A DNA stretch of 64,000 nt. It comes from Parasedimentitalea psychrophila. GTDB taxonomy: Bacteria > Pseudomonadota > Alphaproteobacteria > Rhodobacterales > Rhodobacteraceae. Each line of letters opens with the position of its first letter. The first letter of the stretch is position 1. This document shows, piece after piece, positions 51,807-60,333 of this stretch. The notes beneath the pieces are model-generated. The model saw nothing but the letters and a program-made list of their open reading frames with translations, was not told the origin of the DNA and did not search any database. Made by a program: the position numbers and the translations under genes. Where the stretch lies: NCBI RefSeq assembly GCF_030285785.1, contig NZ_CP127247.1, positions 3,309,501 through 3,373,500 on the forward strand, given 5' to 3'.

Positions 51807-53197
51807 TACTTGGGGCCTACCATATTTTCCGGGCGCACCACCCGGTCAAAGGTTTCTTCATCGACAAAGCCCAGCTCAACCGCTTCGTGCTTGAGCGTGG
51901 TTTTGTTTTTATGTGCGGTCTTGGCGACCTTGGTGGCATTGTCATAGCCAATCTCGGGCGCCAGAGCCGTCACCAGCATCAGGCTTTCGCGCATCAGCGT
52001 TTCGATGCGATCCCGATCCGCCTGCAAGTCCACGACCAGATTATCGGTAAAGGTCGAGGCCGCATCGCCCAGCAGCTGCATGGACTGCAGCACGTTGTAG
52101 GCCATCATCGGCTTGTAGACGTTGAGCTCAAAATGCCCCTGGGAGCCGGCAAAACCGACAGCGGCATCATTGCCCAATACCTGTGCACAGACCTGCGTCA
52201 GCGCTTCGCATTGGGTTGGGTTGATCTTGCCCGGCATGATTGACGATCCGGGCTCGTTTTCCGGCAGGATCAATTCACCCAGACCGCAGCGCGGCCCAGA
52301 GCCAAGCAGGCGGATGTCGTTGGCGATCTTGAACAACGACACGGCGACGACTTTCAACGCCCCCGAAATTTCGACCATGGCGTCATGGGCGGCCAGAGCT
52401 TCGAACTTGTTGGGGGCGGTGACAAAAGGCAGGCCGGTGATCGCGGCCATATTGGCGGCGACTTTCTCGCCCCAGCCTTTGGGAGTGTTCAGACCGGTGC
52501 CAACAGCGGTGCCGCCCTGTGCCAGTTCATAGATTGAACCCAGCGCAGTTTTGACCCGTTTGATGCCCATCGCGATCTGGTGGGTGTAGCCGGAAAATTC
52601 CTGGCTCAGGGTCAGCGGGGTGGCATCCTGGGTGTGGGTGCGGCCAATTTTGATAATGCCCTCAAAGTCTTCGACTTTTTTGACCATTGCCGCGTGTAGT
52701 TTTTCCAGGCCGGGCAACAATATGTTATGGGCCATCTCAGCCGTTGCGATATGCATCGCAGTGGGGAAGGTGTCGTTGGAGGATTGACCCATGTTGCAGT
52801 GATCATTTGGGTGCACCGGCTGTTTGGAGCCGATCACCCCGCCGAGAATTTCAATCGCCCGGTTGGCAATGACCTCGTTGGAGTTCATGTTCGACTGGGT
52901 GCCAGAGCCTGTCTGCCAGACCACCAGCGGGAAATTGTCGTCGAACTTGCCGGCGTAGACCTCGGCTGCCGCCTGAATGATCGCATCGCCGCGTTCGGCG
53001 TCCAGTTTGCCAAGTTCGATATTGGCCTGGGCGCAGGCCTTTTTGATGACGCCAAGGGCGCGCACAATGGCGATGGGCTGACGTTCCCAACCAATCGGGA
53101 AATTGATGATCGAGCGCTGCGTCTGTGCGCCCCAATACTTGTCTGCGGGAACTTCGAGTGGGCCAAAGCTGTCGGTTTCTGTGCGGGTCTCGGACAT
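51806..53197 (-). CDS. fumC: Class II fumarate hydratase
   Basis: A 463-residue fumarase of the aspartase/fumarase superfamily. The catalytic signature [13 protein letters not shown] lies near residue 318, and the substrate-site segments [13 protein letters not shown] and [15 protein letters not shown] are present. It converts fumarate to malate in the TCA cycle without an Fe-S centre. It heads a minus-strand operon with three small genes. The gap to the divergent gene at 53400 is 202 bases with no clear operator. Confidence 0.97.
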   Translation of the reverse strand: MSETRTETDSFGPLEVPADKYWGAQTQRSIINFPIGWERQPIAIVRALGVIKKACAQANIELGKLDAERGDAIIQAAAEVYAGKFDDNFPLVVWQTGSGTQSNMNSNEVIANRAIEILGGVIGSKQPVHPNDHCNMGQSSNDTFPTAMHIATAEMAHNILLPGLEKLHAAMVKKVEDFEGIIKIGRTHTQDATPLTLSQEFSGYTHQIAMGIKRVKTALGSIYELAQGGTAVGTGLNTPKGWGEKVAANMAAITGLPFVTAPNKFEALAAHDAMVEISGALKVVAVSLFKIANDIRLLGSGPRCGLGELILPENEPGSSIMPGKINPTQCEALTQVCAQVLGNDAAVGFAGSQGHFELNVYKPMMAYNVLQSMQLLGDAASTFTDNLVVDLQADRDRIETLMRESLMLVTALAPEIGYDNATKVAKTAHKNKTTLKHEAVELGFVDEETFDRVVRPENMVGPK

Positions 53198-53399
53198 CCA
53201 TCATCTCCGTCTGGTATGCGATTGTATGCCGTGTACCCCGGGCGTCGCCGAGGCGCAATTGGCCAGTTGCACGCAGCATAGAGGATCACGTCCAGAGGTA
53301 TAGAGGGTAGCGGAGCTCAATTTTTCTGCAAAGCATTGTCTGGCGGCCCGGGATGGCTACAGTAGGGGGGCAAGCTGGTGTTCGCCCCAAGGAGGTCCC

Positions 53400-53966
53400 G
53401 TGGTCTATTTCCGTATCCCGCAAGAGATTACTCGTAAAGTGTCGCTCGCACTCCCGGTGATCATGGCGGCTGTTGCCTTGTCCGGGCAAATCGCTTTTGC
53501 GGATATATCGCGTTTTGTCGGTGAGTATTCCGGGCGGGCAGAGGTCGAGACGCGGGCCGGGGACATCTCTCTTCGGGATATGAGCGTGGTCATCCGGGAG
53601 ACCAAAATCGGCTATAGTGTGACCTGGACCTCTACCACAGAAAAAGATGACGGGCGGCGCAAGGTCAAATCCTACCAGATTGAGTTTCAACCAACGGAAC
53701 GTGATGGTGTGTTTTCAGCGGCGATGAAACGCAATGTCTTTGGTCACACAGAACAATTGGACCCGATGAAGGGGGAACCCTATGTCTGGAGCCGGATTAC
53801 CGGAGACACACTCACGGTTTTCTCGATGTTTGTGGCTCCGAATGGTGATTATGAGATGCAGCAGTATGACCGCTCCCTGATTGAGGGAGGGTTGCAGTTG
53901 AATTTCAACTCTCACCGCAACGGTATTCCAACCAGGTTTATTTCAACATTTCTGTCGCGCCAGTAA
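53400..53966 (+). CDS. Exported protein of unknown function
   Basis: A 188-residue protein with an N-terminal signal peptide (hydrophobic ~15-33, AFA-DI cleavage). The mature part is beta-rich, with GEYSGRAEV and YSVTWTSTTEKDDGRRKVKSYQIEF, like a lipocalin-type or bacterial calycin domain. GTG start at 53400 is supported by AAGGAGG five bases upstream. There is no operon partner and no family I recognise. Confidence 0.75.
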   Translation: MVYFRIPQEITRKVSLALPVIMAAVALSGQIAFADISRFVGEYSGRAEVETRAGDISLRDMSVVIRETKIGYSVTWTSTTEKDDGRRKVKSYQIEFQPTERDGVFSAAMKRNVFGHTEQLDPMKGEPYVWSRITGDTLTVFSMFVAPNGDYEMQQYDRSLIEGGLQLNFNSHRNGIPTRFISTFLSRQ

Positions 53967-54038
53967 GGGCCGCAACCGGTCTTGCGACTGCGGCTTCGGC
54001 TGCGGGCAGGGATTGAACAAAACTACAGCTGTCGAAGG

Positions 54039-54503
54039 TTACTTTCGGAAGCTGTCCAGGGACACGACATCCGCATCTGGCTTGGAGTCTTCCTGGGGAT
54101 CATCACCGGTTTCATCAACCGCTGCGGCTGCATCCCCATCGGCGTCTTCATCCGCAGATTCAAAGCGCAGGCCAAATTCGACCGATGGATCGACAAAGGT
54201 CTTGATCGCGTCATAGGGAATATACAACGGTTCCGGCGCGTCGCCGAAATTCAGTGTTATGGCAAAGCCATCCTTGCCAACATCCAGGTTATCAAACCAA
54301 TGCTGCACCACCACGGTCATTTCGCCAGGATAGCGGTCAGACAACCAATCAGCCAATTCGGCATCCGGATGGTCGGTGTCGAAGGTGATAAAGAAATGGT
54401 GATTTCCAGGCAGCCCTTTGTCGGCAATATCCAGCAAAACGGTCCGGATCAGACCGCGCATAGCTGTATGCATAAGATTTCCGTAGTCGATGTCGCGGGA
54501 CAT
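54039..54503 (-). CDS. sspB: SspB-like ClpXP adaptor (alphaproteobacterial type)
   Basis: A 154-residue protein: the N-terminal fold (YGNLMHTAMRGLIRTVLLDI, HHFFITFDT, LYIPYDAIKTF) and an acidic flexible tail ending SLDSFRK are typical of SspB-alpha, which delivers ssrA-tagged proteins to ClpX. The C-terminal peptide would dock on the ClpX zinc domain. The tmRNA gene lies about 2.2 kb away on the same strand. The ATG at 54503 follows GGTGAT; an ATG at 54530 would add nine residues. Confidence 0.9.
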   Translation of the reverse strand: MSRDIDYGNLMHTAMRGLIRTVLLDIADKGLPGNHHFFITFDTDHPDAELADWLSDRYPGEMTVVVQHWFDNLDVGKDGFAITLNFGDAPEPLYIPYDAIKTFVDPSVEFGLRFESADEDADGDAAAAVDETGDDPQEDSKPDADVVSLDSFRK

Positions 54504-54626
54504 ATCATCACCCTTTTGGTCTGGTCCCAATCATAGGGGATTCGAACAGAAACAAAAGAGGAGCCGGATAGATTTTGTGAATATCCTACGGGCTGATGCC
54601 TTGTTGTTTCCCGATTGGGGGGCCGG

Positions 54627-55905
54627 TTATCCTGCCACCGGCAGCAGGCTGGTGGCGAGCCCAGCCAAAGTCATGAGCAGCAGGGTTAACACCATGCTGC
54701 CGCGGGTCAGCACGGTGGCGACTGCGCCTAGGCAAACCAGACCCAGCGCCACCGGATCCAAGCTGCTCTTGGCGGGCAGCGCCAGCGAAATCGGCCCGTA
54801 TTCAAAACGATCTATCTTGGTGAACAGCACATGCAGGGCGAACCAGACCGACAGGTTCAGAATAACCCCCACCACAGCCGCCGTTATGGCTTTCAGGGCG
54901 GCGCCCAGCCGGGGGTGCGAGGAAATTTGCTCAACATAGGGTGCAGCCAGAAAAATCCATAGAAAACAGGGCATGAAAGTGGCCCAGAGCGCCACCAGGC
55001 CTGCCGCAAGCCCCAGCGCCGGGCCTTGGGCCTGTAGCCCGGCCAGCATGGCGACAAACTGGGTGACCAGGATCAGAGGCCCCGGTGTGGTCTCGGCAAG
55101 ACCCAGGGCGTCGATCATTTGTTCGGTTGAGATCCAGTGATAATGTTCCACCACGGTTTGGGTCATATAGGCCAGTACCGCATAGGCGCCGCCAAAGGTG
55201 ACGACAGCCAGTTTGGCAAAAAAACCATCCGATACTGGCCAGAAAAGTTGCGCCTGACAGGCTGAGGGCGATCAGCGGCAGCAGCCAAAGACCACCCCGG
55301 ATCAGAAGCTGCCGCGCCGCCTGTGAAAGGTTCAAGGGTTGTGATGCCGCTTCGGCCTGGGCGCCACCGCCGCCGCGCAATAGCCCAAATAGGCCAGCTC
55401 CGAGCACGATCAGTGGAAAGGGCAGGTTCAGCGCAAATAAGCCAATAAATCCCAACCCGGCCAGTCCCCAGGCCTGGATGCCGTGGAGTGCTTTGGAGGC
55501 CAGTTTGCGCAGAGCCAGCAATACAATGATCACCACCGAGGCTTTGATCCCCAGAAATCCAGCCTGTACCAGCTCCAGCTCGCCATAGGCCGCGTAAAGC
55601 CCGACCAGAATGCCGATAATCAGGGCACCGGGTATCACAAACAGCAGCCCGGCCAGCAGCCCGGCCAGCAGCCCGCCGGCAACGCCGCGCAGCCGCCAGC
55701 CTGCATAGGTCGCCAGCTGCATCGCCTCGGGGCCGGGCAGCAGCATGCAAAACGACAGGGCGCGCAGAAATCCCGCCTCGCTTAACCAGGGGCGGTCTTC
55801 GACCAGTTCCCGGTGCATCACGGCAATCTGTGCTGCGGGGCCGCCAAAGCTGAGCAAGCCAATGCGTCCAAAAACGCGGAGCATGTCCCCCATCGAGGGG
55901 CGCAT
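54627..55905 (-). pseudogene. chrA: Chromate transporter ChrA, interrupted by a +1 frameshift
   Basis: Two overlapping frames together make one full two-domain ChrA. The N-terminal half reads from the ATG at 55905 (FGRIGLLSFGGPAAQIAVM, MLLPGPEAMQLATYAGW). The C-terminal half continues in another frame ([38 protein letters not shown]). The break is at a run of seven A (55218-55224; seven T on the coding strand); six would restore the frame exactly. Either a real mutation, slippage in the homopolymer, or a sequencing error is possible. Both halves look otherwise intact, so decay is recent or the product is still made by slippage. Confidence 0.8.
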
Positions 55906-55997
55906 CAGTTGCTCACCGCTGGCCAGTCATTGGCCTCGGCAGGGGCGAACAGGCGCATCAGGGATGTCGGGTTGATTGTAGATAATGCAATCGCCAC
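55905..55997 (-). CDS. Possible 30-codon coupled peptide before chrA
   Basis: GTG at 55997 is preceded by AAAGGA at good distance and opens a 30-codon frame (MAIALSTINPTSLMRLF, then APAEANDWPAVSN). The TGA overlaps the chrA ATG by one base, as expected for a coupled leader. It is too short for any family. It may be a leader peptide or a relic of an upstream gene. Confidence 0.35.
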   Translation of the reverse strand: MAIALSTINPTSLMRLFAPAEANDWPAVSN

Positions 55998-56128
55998 GGG
56001 GTATCCTTTCGGGCCCCCTTTCCGTCAACGGAGGTTTGGATGCGAGCCTTGGGTCTCAGCCTTACGGGGGTATATATCCCCATGGGGTCAACCAGTAACG
56101 CGGCGCTCACTGCTGTCAAGAGAGCAAG

Positions 56129-56566
56129 CTATTTCCATTTCATTGCTTGTCCCGTCAGTAAAATGGGTATGGCATCTGGCGGTATCTGGCCCAATTGCTC
56201 GAACAGGGAGATGTAGTTGAAGTGACTATGAGATTCGGCGATGATTTGTCCTTCAAAACGGATGAACATTTGCCCGGTCATCTGAATTTTTGCGCCATTG
56301 TCTGCCCGCTCGGCGTCGATCACGGCGCGCACAGCCAACCAGTCCTCTTGTTCCATTTGGTGACTAAAGGTGACCCGGATGTCGCTTAGAAGTTCGCGAA
56401 TTGCAGTCACCAATTCGCAAATGTCCTCTCGTCGGAATGGGGCAATCAAAATGGCGCCGGTGGATGAGGACTCTGCGCCGTACATTTGGTCTACAACGCT
56501 CAGGTTTCCATTCGACCAAACTTCGTCGAACCAATACTGTAGGAATTCGGTCTTCGTCATGGTCAT
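56129..56566 (-). CDS. SnoaL-like (NTF2-fold) protein
   Basis: A 145-residue NTF2/SnoaL-type alpha+beta cone: N-terminal helices (TEFLQYWFDEVWSNGNLSVVDQMY), then strands DIRVTFSHQMEQEDWLAVRAVIDA and KIQMTGQMFIRFEGQIIAESHSH. Similar proteins act as ester cyclases or have unknown roles. It stands alone between chrA and the tmRNA. No catalytic assignment is justified. Confidence 0.7.
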   Translation of the reverse strand: MTMTKTEFLQYWFDEVWSNGNLSVVDQMYGAESSSTGAILIAPFRREDICELVTAIRELLSDIRVTFSHQMEQEDWLAVRAVIDAERADNGAKIQMTGQMFIRFEGQIIAESHSHFNYISLFEQLGQIPPDAIPILLTGQAMKWK

Positions 56567-56716
56567 CGTCTCGCCTTCAATACTGAATTCGAATCTCTGC
56601 CGGAAGCATGAATATTAGGTGAATTTGGGACGCGCTATTTGTGGTTTTATCGAAGACTGACCGTAGGTTGGCGGCTGGCGTCAGCAATAGGCGCATCCCA
56701 GATAGGCGCATGGAAT

Positions 56717-57050
56717 ATGGAGGGGAGGGTAGTGCAGGTTTCTGTTGCCAGGTACCTGCGAACCCCGCCTTACGCTGCAAAGCGCAAGGACTTAAGTTTC
56801 GATTTCTCGAACTGCTTACGCAGCCAGAGCCATCGGAGCACGATTGTCATTTGCAATTGTACAGTTTTCGCCGGTAACGGTGGCAGACAGCCGAGACAAA
56901 GCTAACTCCTTTAGACGTCCGTCGATCCTATTTCGTCCCCATGATCCCCAAATGAAGGATGTTTGGTGGAGACGCCGGGTACCGCCCCCGGGTCCGATCC
57001 GCTTATTACGAGCGCATTTATGTCCATAGTCCCCGAGGGAACAATGCCAA
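56717..57050 (-). ncRNA. ssrA: Two-piece (circularly permuted) transfer-messenger RNA
   Basis: On the minus strand the acceptor piece comes first, ending CGGCGTCTCCACCA with the CCA at 56966-56964 and a T arm CCGGG-GGCGGTA-CCCGG. Fourteen bases later the coding piece opens with GGGGATCATGG at 56949, containing GGATCGACGG, the conserved tmRNA 5' motif. Its first bases pair with the acceptor end. The tag frame (56854-56816) reads ANDNRAPMALAA then TAA, the alphaproteobacterial proteolysis tag. Outer ends are approximate. This explains most of the 531-base gap 56567-57097; the remainder shows only a 10-base direct repeat (ATAGGCGCAT at 56687 and 56702). Confidence 0.9.
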
Positions 57051-57097
57051 TATAGGGCGGTACGAGGTGAAGTTGAAGGGGTAAAAAGGAAGAAATG

Positions 57098-57895
57098 TCA
57101 AAGCAGGCTCCGGAGGTGTTTTGATCCGGCGCGAGGATCCGGGGCAACGGCGGGCTGGAGGGGGTGCTTTGCCGCCGATCGAGCCGCAAAAACGCTGGCG
57201 GCAAGGCCACGGGTTTCGGCCTCGAGATCATTTAGACCAAGGGTGGCTGCAGTGCCGTCTCTGGTTTCGATGGCATCCGTAATTTGGCTGTGCAGTGAGA
57301 TGATTTTCTCTCGGGACCGGGCCGAGAAGGTGATGATATTCATCAGCGGCTGCATGGCTTCAATCGACCCGGCCAGTTGGTACGACAGAACCGGATTGTC
57401 GGCGCCATCGACCAGGGCGCGGTGAAATGCGACATCAGACTCGCAAAAGGATTCATCAGTCAGGCTTGGTCGGCTTTGCCGCAGTATTTCGGCGCGCATG
57501 GTGGCCAGTTGATCGGGGGTGCGGCGCAGAGCGGACAGGGGGGCGCAGGCGCGTTCCAGCGCATATCGGGCCTCACAGGCGGTATCAAAGCTGACCGCAT
57601 TCATCGATAGTAACAAGGTGGAGGTGGTGACATGATCAGAATACGCCTCTTCGAAGCTGATCCGATTGACAAAAGCGCCGCCAGTCGCGCCGCGTTGTGT
57701 TCGGATCAGGGATTTGGCGGCCAATCGTTTCAGAGCTTCGCGAACTGTAGGTCGCGAAACCTGAAAGTAGTCGGCCAATTCGGCCTCTGAGGGTAACCGT
57801 TGGTCAATGATCAGGTCGCCGGCAACAATCGAGTCCCTTATGGCCTTGGCAATCTGAGCCGAGAGGTTGGCTGAGCTGTTGGGGTCGATCTTCAT
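57098..57895 (-). CDS. GntR/FadR-family regulator of the DMSP genes
   Basis: A 265-residue protein with an N-terminal GntR winged helix (LPSEAELADYFQVSRPTVRE, residues ~34-70) and a C-terminal FCD effector domain with metal-binding His residues (DVAFHRALVDGADN, LHSQITDAI). It is divergent from dmdA-acuI, as in Ruegeria pomeroyi where the neighbouring GntR regulator and the acrylate-responsive dmdA-acuI operon share this layout. The ligand is likely acrylate or acryloyl-CoA. The ATG at 57895 has AGGA six bases upstream; an ATG two codons earlier is too close. Confidence 0.85.
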   Translation of the reverse strand: MKIDPNSSANLSAQIAKAIRDSIVAGDLIIDQRLPSEAELADYFQVSRPTVREALKRLAAKSLIRTQRGATGGAFVNRISFEEAYSDHVTTSTLLLSMNAVSFDTACEARYALERACAPLSALRRTPDQLATMRAEILRQSRPSLTDESFCESDVAFHRALVDGADNPVLSYQLAGSIEAMQPLMNIITFSARSREKIISLHSQITDAIETRDGTAATLGLNDLEAETRGLAASVFAARSAAKHPLQPAVAPDPRAGSKHLRSLL

Positions 57896-57942
57896 TGTCA
57901 TATCCTGATGTGGCGTCAGTTGCGCGGAGACATTTTTCATTT

Positions 57943-57982
57943 GTCTGACATTTAAAAGTCTGACATTTAAAACGCAAGCGTT
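57943..57982. promoter_or_regulatory. Tandem 15-bp operator and inverted repeat between the GntR gene and dmdA
   Basis: GTCTGACATTTAAAA is repeated perfectly head to tail (57943-57957 and 57958-57972). AACGC-AA-GCGTT follows at once as an inverted repeat (57971-57982), and a third TCTGAC core occurs near 57995. They sit in the 151-base divergent gap, 64 bases before the dmdA start. This is the likely binding site of the GntR protein for both promoters. Confidence 0.65.
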
Positions 57983-58046
57983 GAGTCGAAAGTATCTGAC
58001 GTGGTTCCCTCGCAATCCAGTAGCTGAGCAAGACAGAGAGAAAATA

Positions 58047-59150
58047 ATGGCATTGATTTCACCATCGCGGCGTTTGCGCAGAACACCCTTCTCGGAAGGT
58101 GTCGAAGCAGCCGGCGTAAAAGCCTACACTGTCTACAACCACATGTTGCTACCAACTGTGTTTGAAAGTGTTGAAGCGGATTACCACCACTTAAAGAAGA
58201 ACGTGCAGATATGGGATGTGTCGTGTGAACGGCAGGTGGAACTGCGAGGCCCGGATGCCGGGCGCCTGATGCAGATGCTTACGCCTCGCGACCTGCGGGG
58301 CATGCTGCCGGGGCAATGTTTCTATATTCCAATTGTCGATGAGACGGGTGGAATGTTGAACGATCCCGTAGCGGTGAAGCTGGCGGAGGACCGGTGGTGG
58401 ATCTCTATCGCCGATAGTGATCTGCTTTACTGGGTCAAGGGCGTTGCCAATGGTTGGCGGTTGGATGTGCTGGTGGATGAACCGGATGTGTCACCGCTGG
58501 CGATACAGGGCCCGAAAGCTGAAGAGCTTTTGGAGCGGGTATTTGGCAGCAGCATTCGCAATATCCGCTTTTTCCGGTTTGGTGTGTTTCAGTTTCAGGG
58601 GCGCGATCTGGTCATTGCGCGTTCGGGATATTCTAAACAAGGCGGTTTTGAGATCTACGTTGAAGACAGTGAAATTGGCATGCCTCTTTGGAACAAGCTG
58701 TTTGAGGCAGGTGAGGATTTGGACGTACGGGCTGGGTGTCCTAATCTGATTGAGCGGATTGAAGGTGGGTTGTTGAGTTTTGGCAATGACATGACCGATG
58801 ATAACACACCTCATGAGTGCGGGTTGGGCAGGTTTTGCGATACTCACACAGCGATTGGCTGCATCGGGCGCGACGCTTTGTTGCGGGTCGCAAAAGAGGG
58901 GCCGGTTCAGCAGATCCGACCACTTTCCATTAGCGGAGAACCTGTCCCCGCCTGCACCGAGTACTGGCCGCTTTATGCGTCAGGTAAGCGGGTAGGGCGA
59001 GTGTCCTCCGCCGCTTGGTCGCCTGATTTTCGAACGAATGTCGCAATCGGCATGGTTCGCATGACCCATTGGGACGCAGGTACCAAGCTTGAAGTTGAAA
59101 CGCCTGTCGGCATGCGCGCGGCCACTGTGCGCGACAAATTTTGGATCTGA
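58047..59150 (+). CDS. dmdA: Dimethylsulfoniopropionate demethylase
   Basis: A 367-residue GcvT-family protein. The opening SRRLRRTPFSEGVEAAGVKA and YTVYNHMLLPTVF are the DmdA hallmark, followed by IWDVSCERQVELRGPDA and the late RSGYSKQGGFEIYVE. DmdA transfers a methyl group from DMSP to tetrahydrofolate, giving methylmercaptopropionate. Close resemblance to the Ruegeria pomeroyi sequence as I recall it separates it from glycine-cleavage GcvT. The ATG at 58047 agrees with family N-termini. acuI follows after 11 bases. Confidence 0.93.
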   Translation: MALISPSRRLRRTPFSEGVEAAGVKAYTVYNHMLLPTVFESVEADYHHLKKNVQIWDVSCERQVELRGPDAGRLMQMLTPRDLRGMLPGQCFYIPIVDETGGMLNDPVAVKLAEDRWWISIADSDLLYWVKGVANGWRLDVLVDEPDVSPLAIQGPKAEELLERVFGSSIRNIRFFRFGVFQFQGRDLVIARSGYSKQGGFEIYVEDSEIGMPLWNKLFEAGEDLDVRAGCPNLIERIEGGLLSFGNDMTDDNTPHECGLGRFCDTHTAIGCIGRDALLRVAKEGPVQQIRPLSISGEPVPACTEYWPLYASGKRVGRVSSAAWSPDFRTNVAIGMVRMTHWDAGTKLEVETPVGMRAATVRDKFWI

Positions 59151-59161
59151 AGGAGAACATA

Positions 59162-60154
59162 ATGTTCAACGCATTGGTTGTGAATAGGGACGAAGAGAGC
59201 AAAAAAACCTCGGCGGCTGTGGAGCAGATCAGTCTGGATCAACTGCCCGATGGCGAGGTGACGGTGGCAGTGGAGTATTCCACTGTGAACTATAAGGATG
59301 GTCTGTGCATCGGCCCCGGCGGCGGACTGGTGCGCAAATATCCGCATGTGCCGGGAATTGATTTTGCCGGTACCGTCGAGACGAGTTCGGATGATCGCTA
59401 TAAGCCGGGCGATAAGGTGGTGTCGACCGGTTGGCGGGTTGGCGAGGCGCATTGGGGCGGCTATTCGCAAAAGGCCAATGTCAAAGCGGATTGGCTGGTG
59501 CCATTGCCCGAGGGATTGGACTGCCGTCAGGCGATGGCAGTGGGCACCGCCGGATTTACCGCCATGTTGGCGGTGATGGCGCTGGAGGATCATGGTCTGG
59601 AACCGGGTCACGGTCCGGTGCTGGTGACCGGCGCTGCCGGCGGTGTGGGCTCGGTTGCCTCGGCGATTTTGGCAAATCTTGGCTATGAGGTGGCGGGGGT
59701 CACCGGTCGCCCTGAAACGGCGGAATACCTGACCTCGCTGGGGGTGAGCCAGATTGTGGCGCGGGAGGATTTGAATGAAACCGTAAAGCGGCCACTGGAA
59801 GCGGAAAGCTGGGCTGGCTGTGTGGATGCTGTTGGCGGTGCCATGCTGGCGCGGGTGCTGGGGCAGATGAAATACGGCGCATCGGTTGCGGCTGTGGGTC
59901 TGGCTGGCGGTGCAGGGCTGCCGACTACGGTCATTCCGTTCCTGCTGCGCGGTGTGAACCTTTTGGGCATCGACAGCGTGATGCAGCCCTATGACAACCG
60001 GCTGCGGGCCTGGACGCGGATTGCCGCGGATCTGCCGATGGACAAACTAGAGGCCATGATCCAACCGGCGCGGCTGAGTGATCTGCCCAAGTTGGGGGCG
60101 GATATTCTTAACGGTCAGATCAAGGGGCGGGTTGTGGTTGACGTAAACGCCTGA
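59162..60154 (+). CDS. acuI: Acrylyl-CoA reductase AcuI
   Basis: A 330-residue zinc-free MDR (quinone-oxidoreductase-like) enzyme. Segments STVNYKDGLCIGPGG, PHVPGIDFAGTVE and the NADPH motif VTGAAGGVGSVA fit the AcuI/YhdH group. It reduces acryloyl-CoA, formed from DMSP cleavage or propionate routes, to propionyl-CoA. The dmdA-acuI pair is the known roseobacter arrangement. AAGGAG precedes the ATG at 59162. Confidence 0.94.
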   Translation: MFNALVVNRDEESKKTSAAVEQISLDQLPDGEVTVAVEYSTVNYKDGLCIGPGGGLVRKYPHVPGIDFAGTVETSSDDRYKPGDKVVSTGWRVGEAHWGGYSQKANVKADWLVPLPEGLDCRQAMAVGTAGFTAMLAVMALEDHGLEPGHGPVLVTGAAGGVGSVASAILANLGYEVAGVTGRPETAEYLTSLGVSQIVAREDLNETVKRPLEAESWAGCVDAVGGAMLARVLGQMKYGASVAAVGLAGGAGLPTTVIPFLLRGVNLLGIDSVMQPYDNRLRAWTRIAADLPMDKLEAMIQPARLSDLPKLGADILNGQIKGRVVVDVNA

Positions 60155-60184
60155 GTTTCAAACCCTGCCGTTGGCGACTATTCC

Positions 60185-60225
60185 GGCCAGCGCGACGATG
60201 TCCTGTCACGCTGGCCACTGTTTTT
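60185..60225 (+). terminator. Terminator after acuI
   Basis: GGCCAGCG (60185-60192) pairs perfectly with CGCTGGCC (60209-60216), with a 16-base loop, and TTTTT ends at 60225. It lies 30 bases after the acuI stop. The loop is long, but the stem and T-run fit an intrinsic terminator. Confidence 0.6.
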
Positions 60226-60333
60226 GACCGGGCATGCCCATCCAGACCTGACGTCAGTTTTTGCCAGCGCTGCCGGACCTTGACCTGAGCTGCCAATCGC
60301 GGCAGAGATTCTTCAACAGAACGGGGAGTTACC

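Noticed and set aside
54627-55166. A separate gene for the C-terminal ChrA half
   Set aside because: The upstream sequence in that frame continues the conserved ChrA domain to the homopolymer, so one broken gene explains both halves better than a two-gene chrA pair.
56639-56905. 88-codon plus-strand frame
   Set aside because: It is antisense to the tmRNA coding piece, including the tag.
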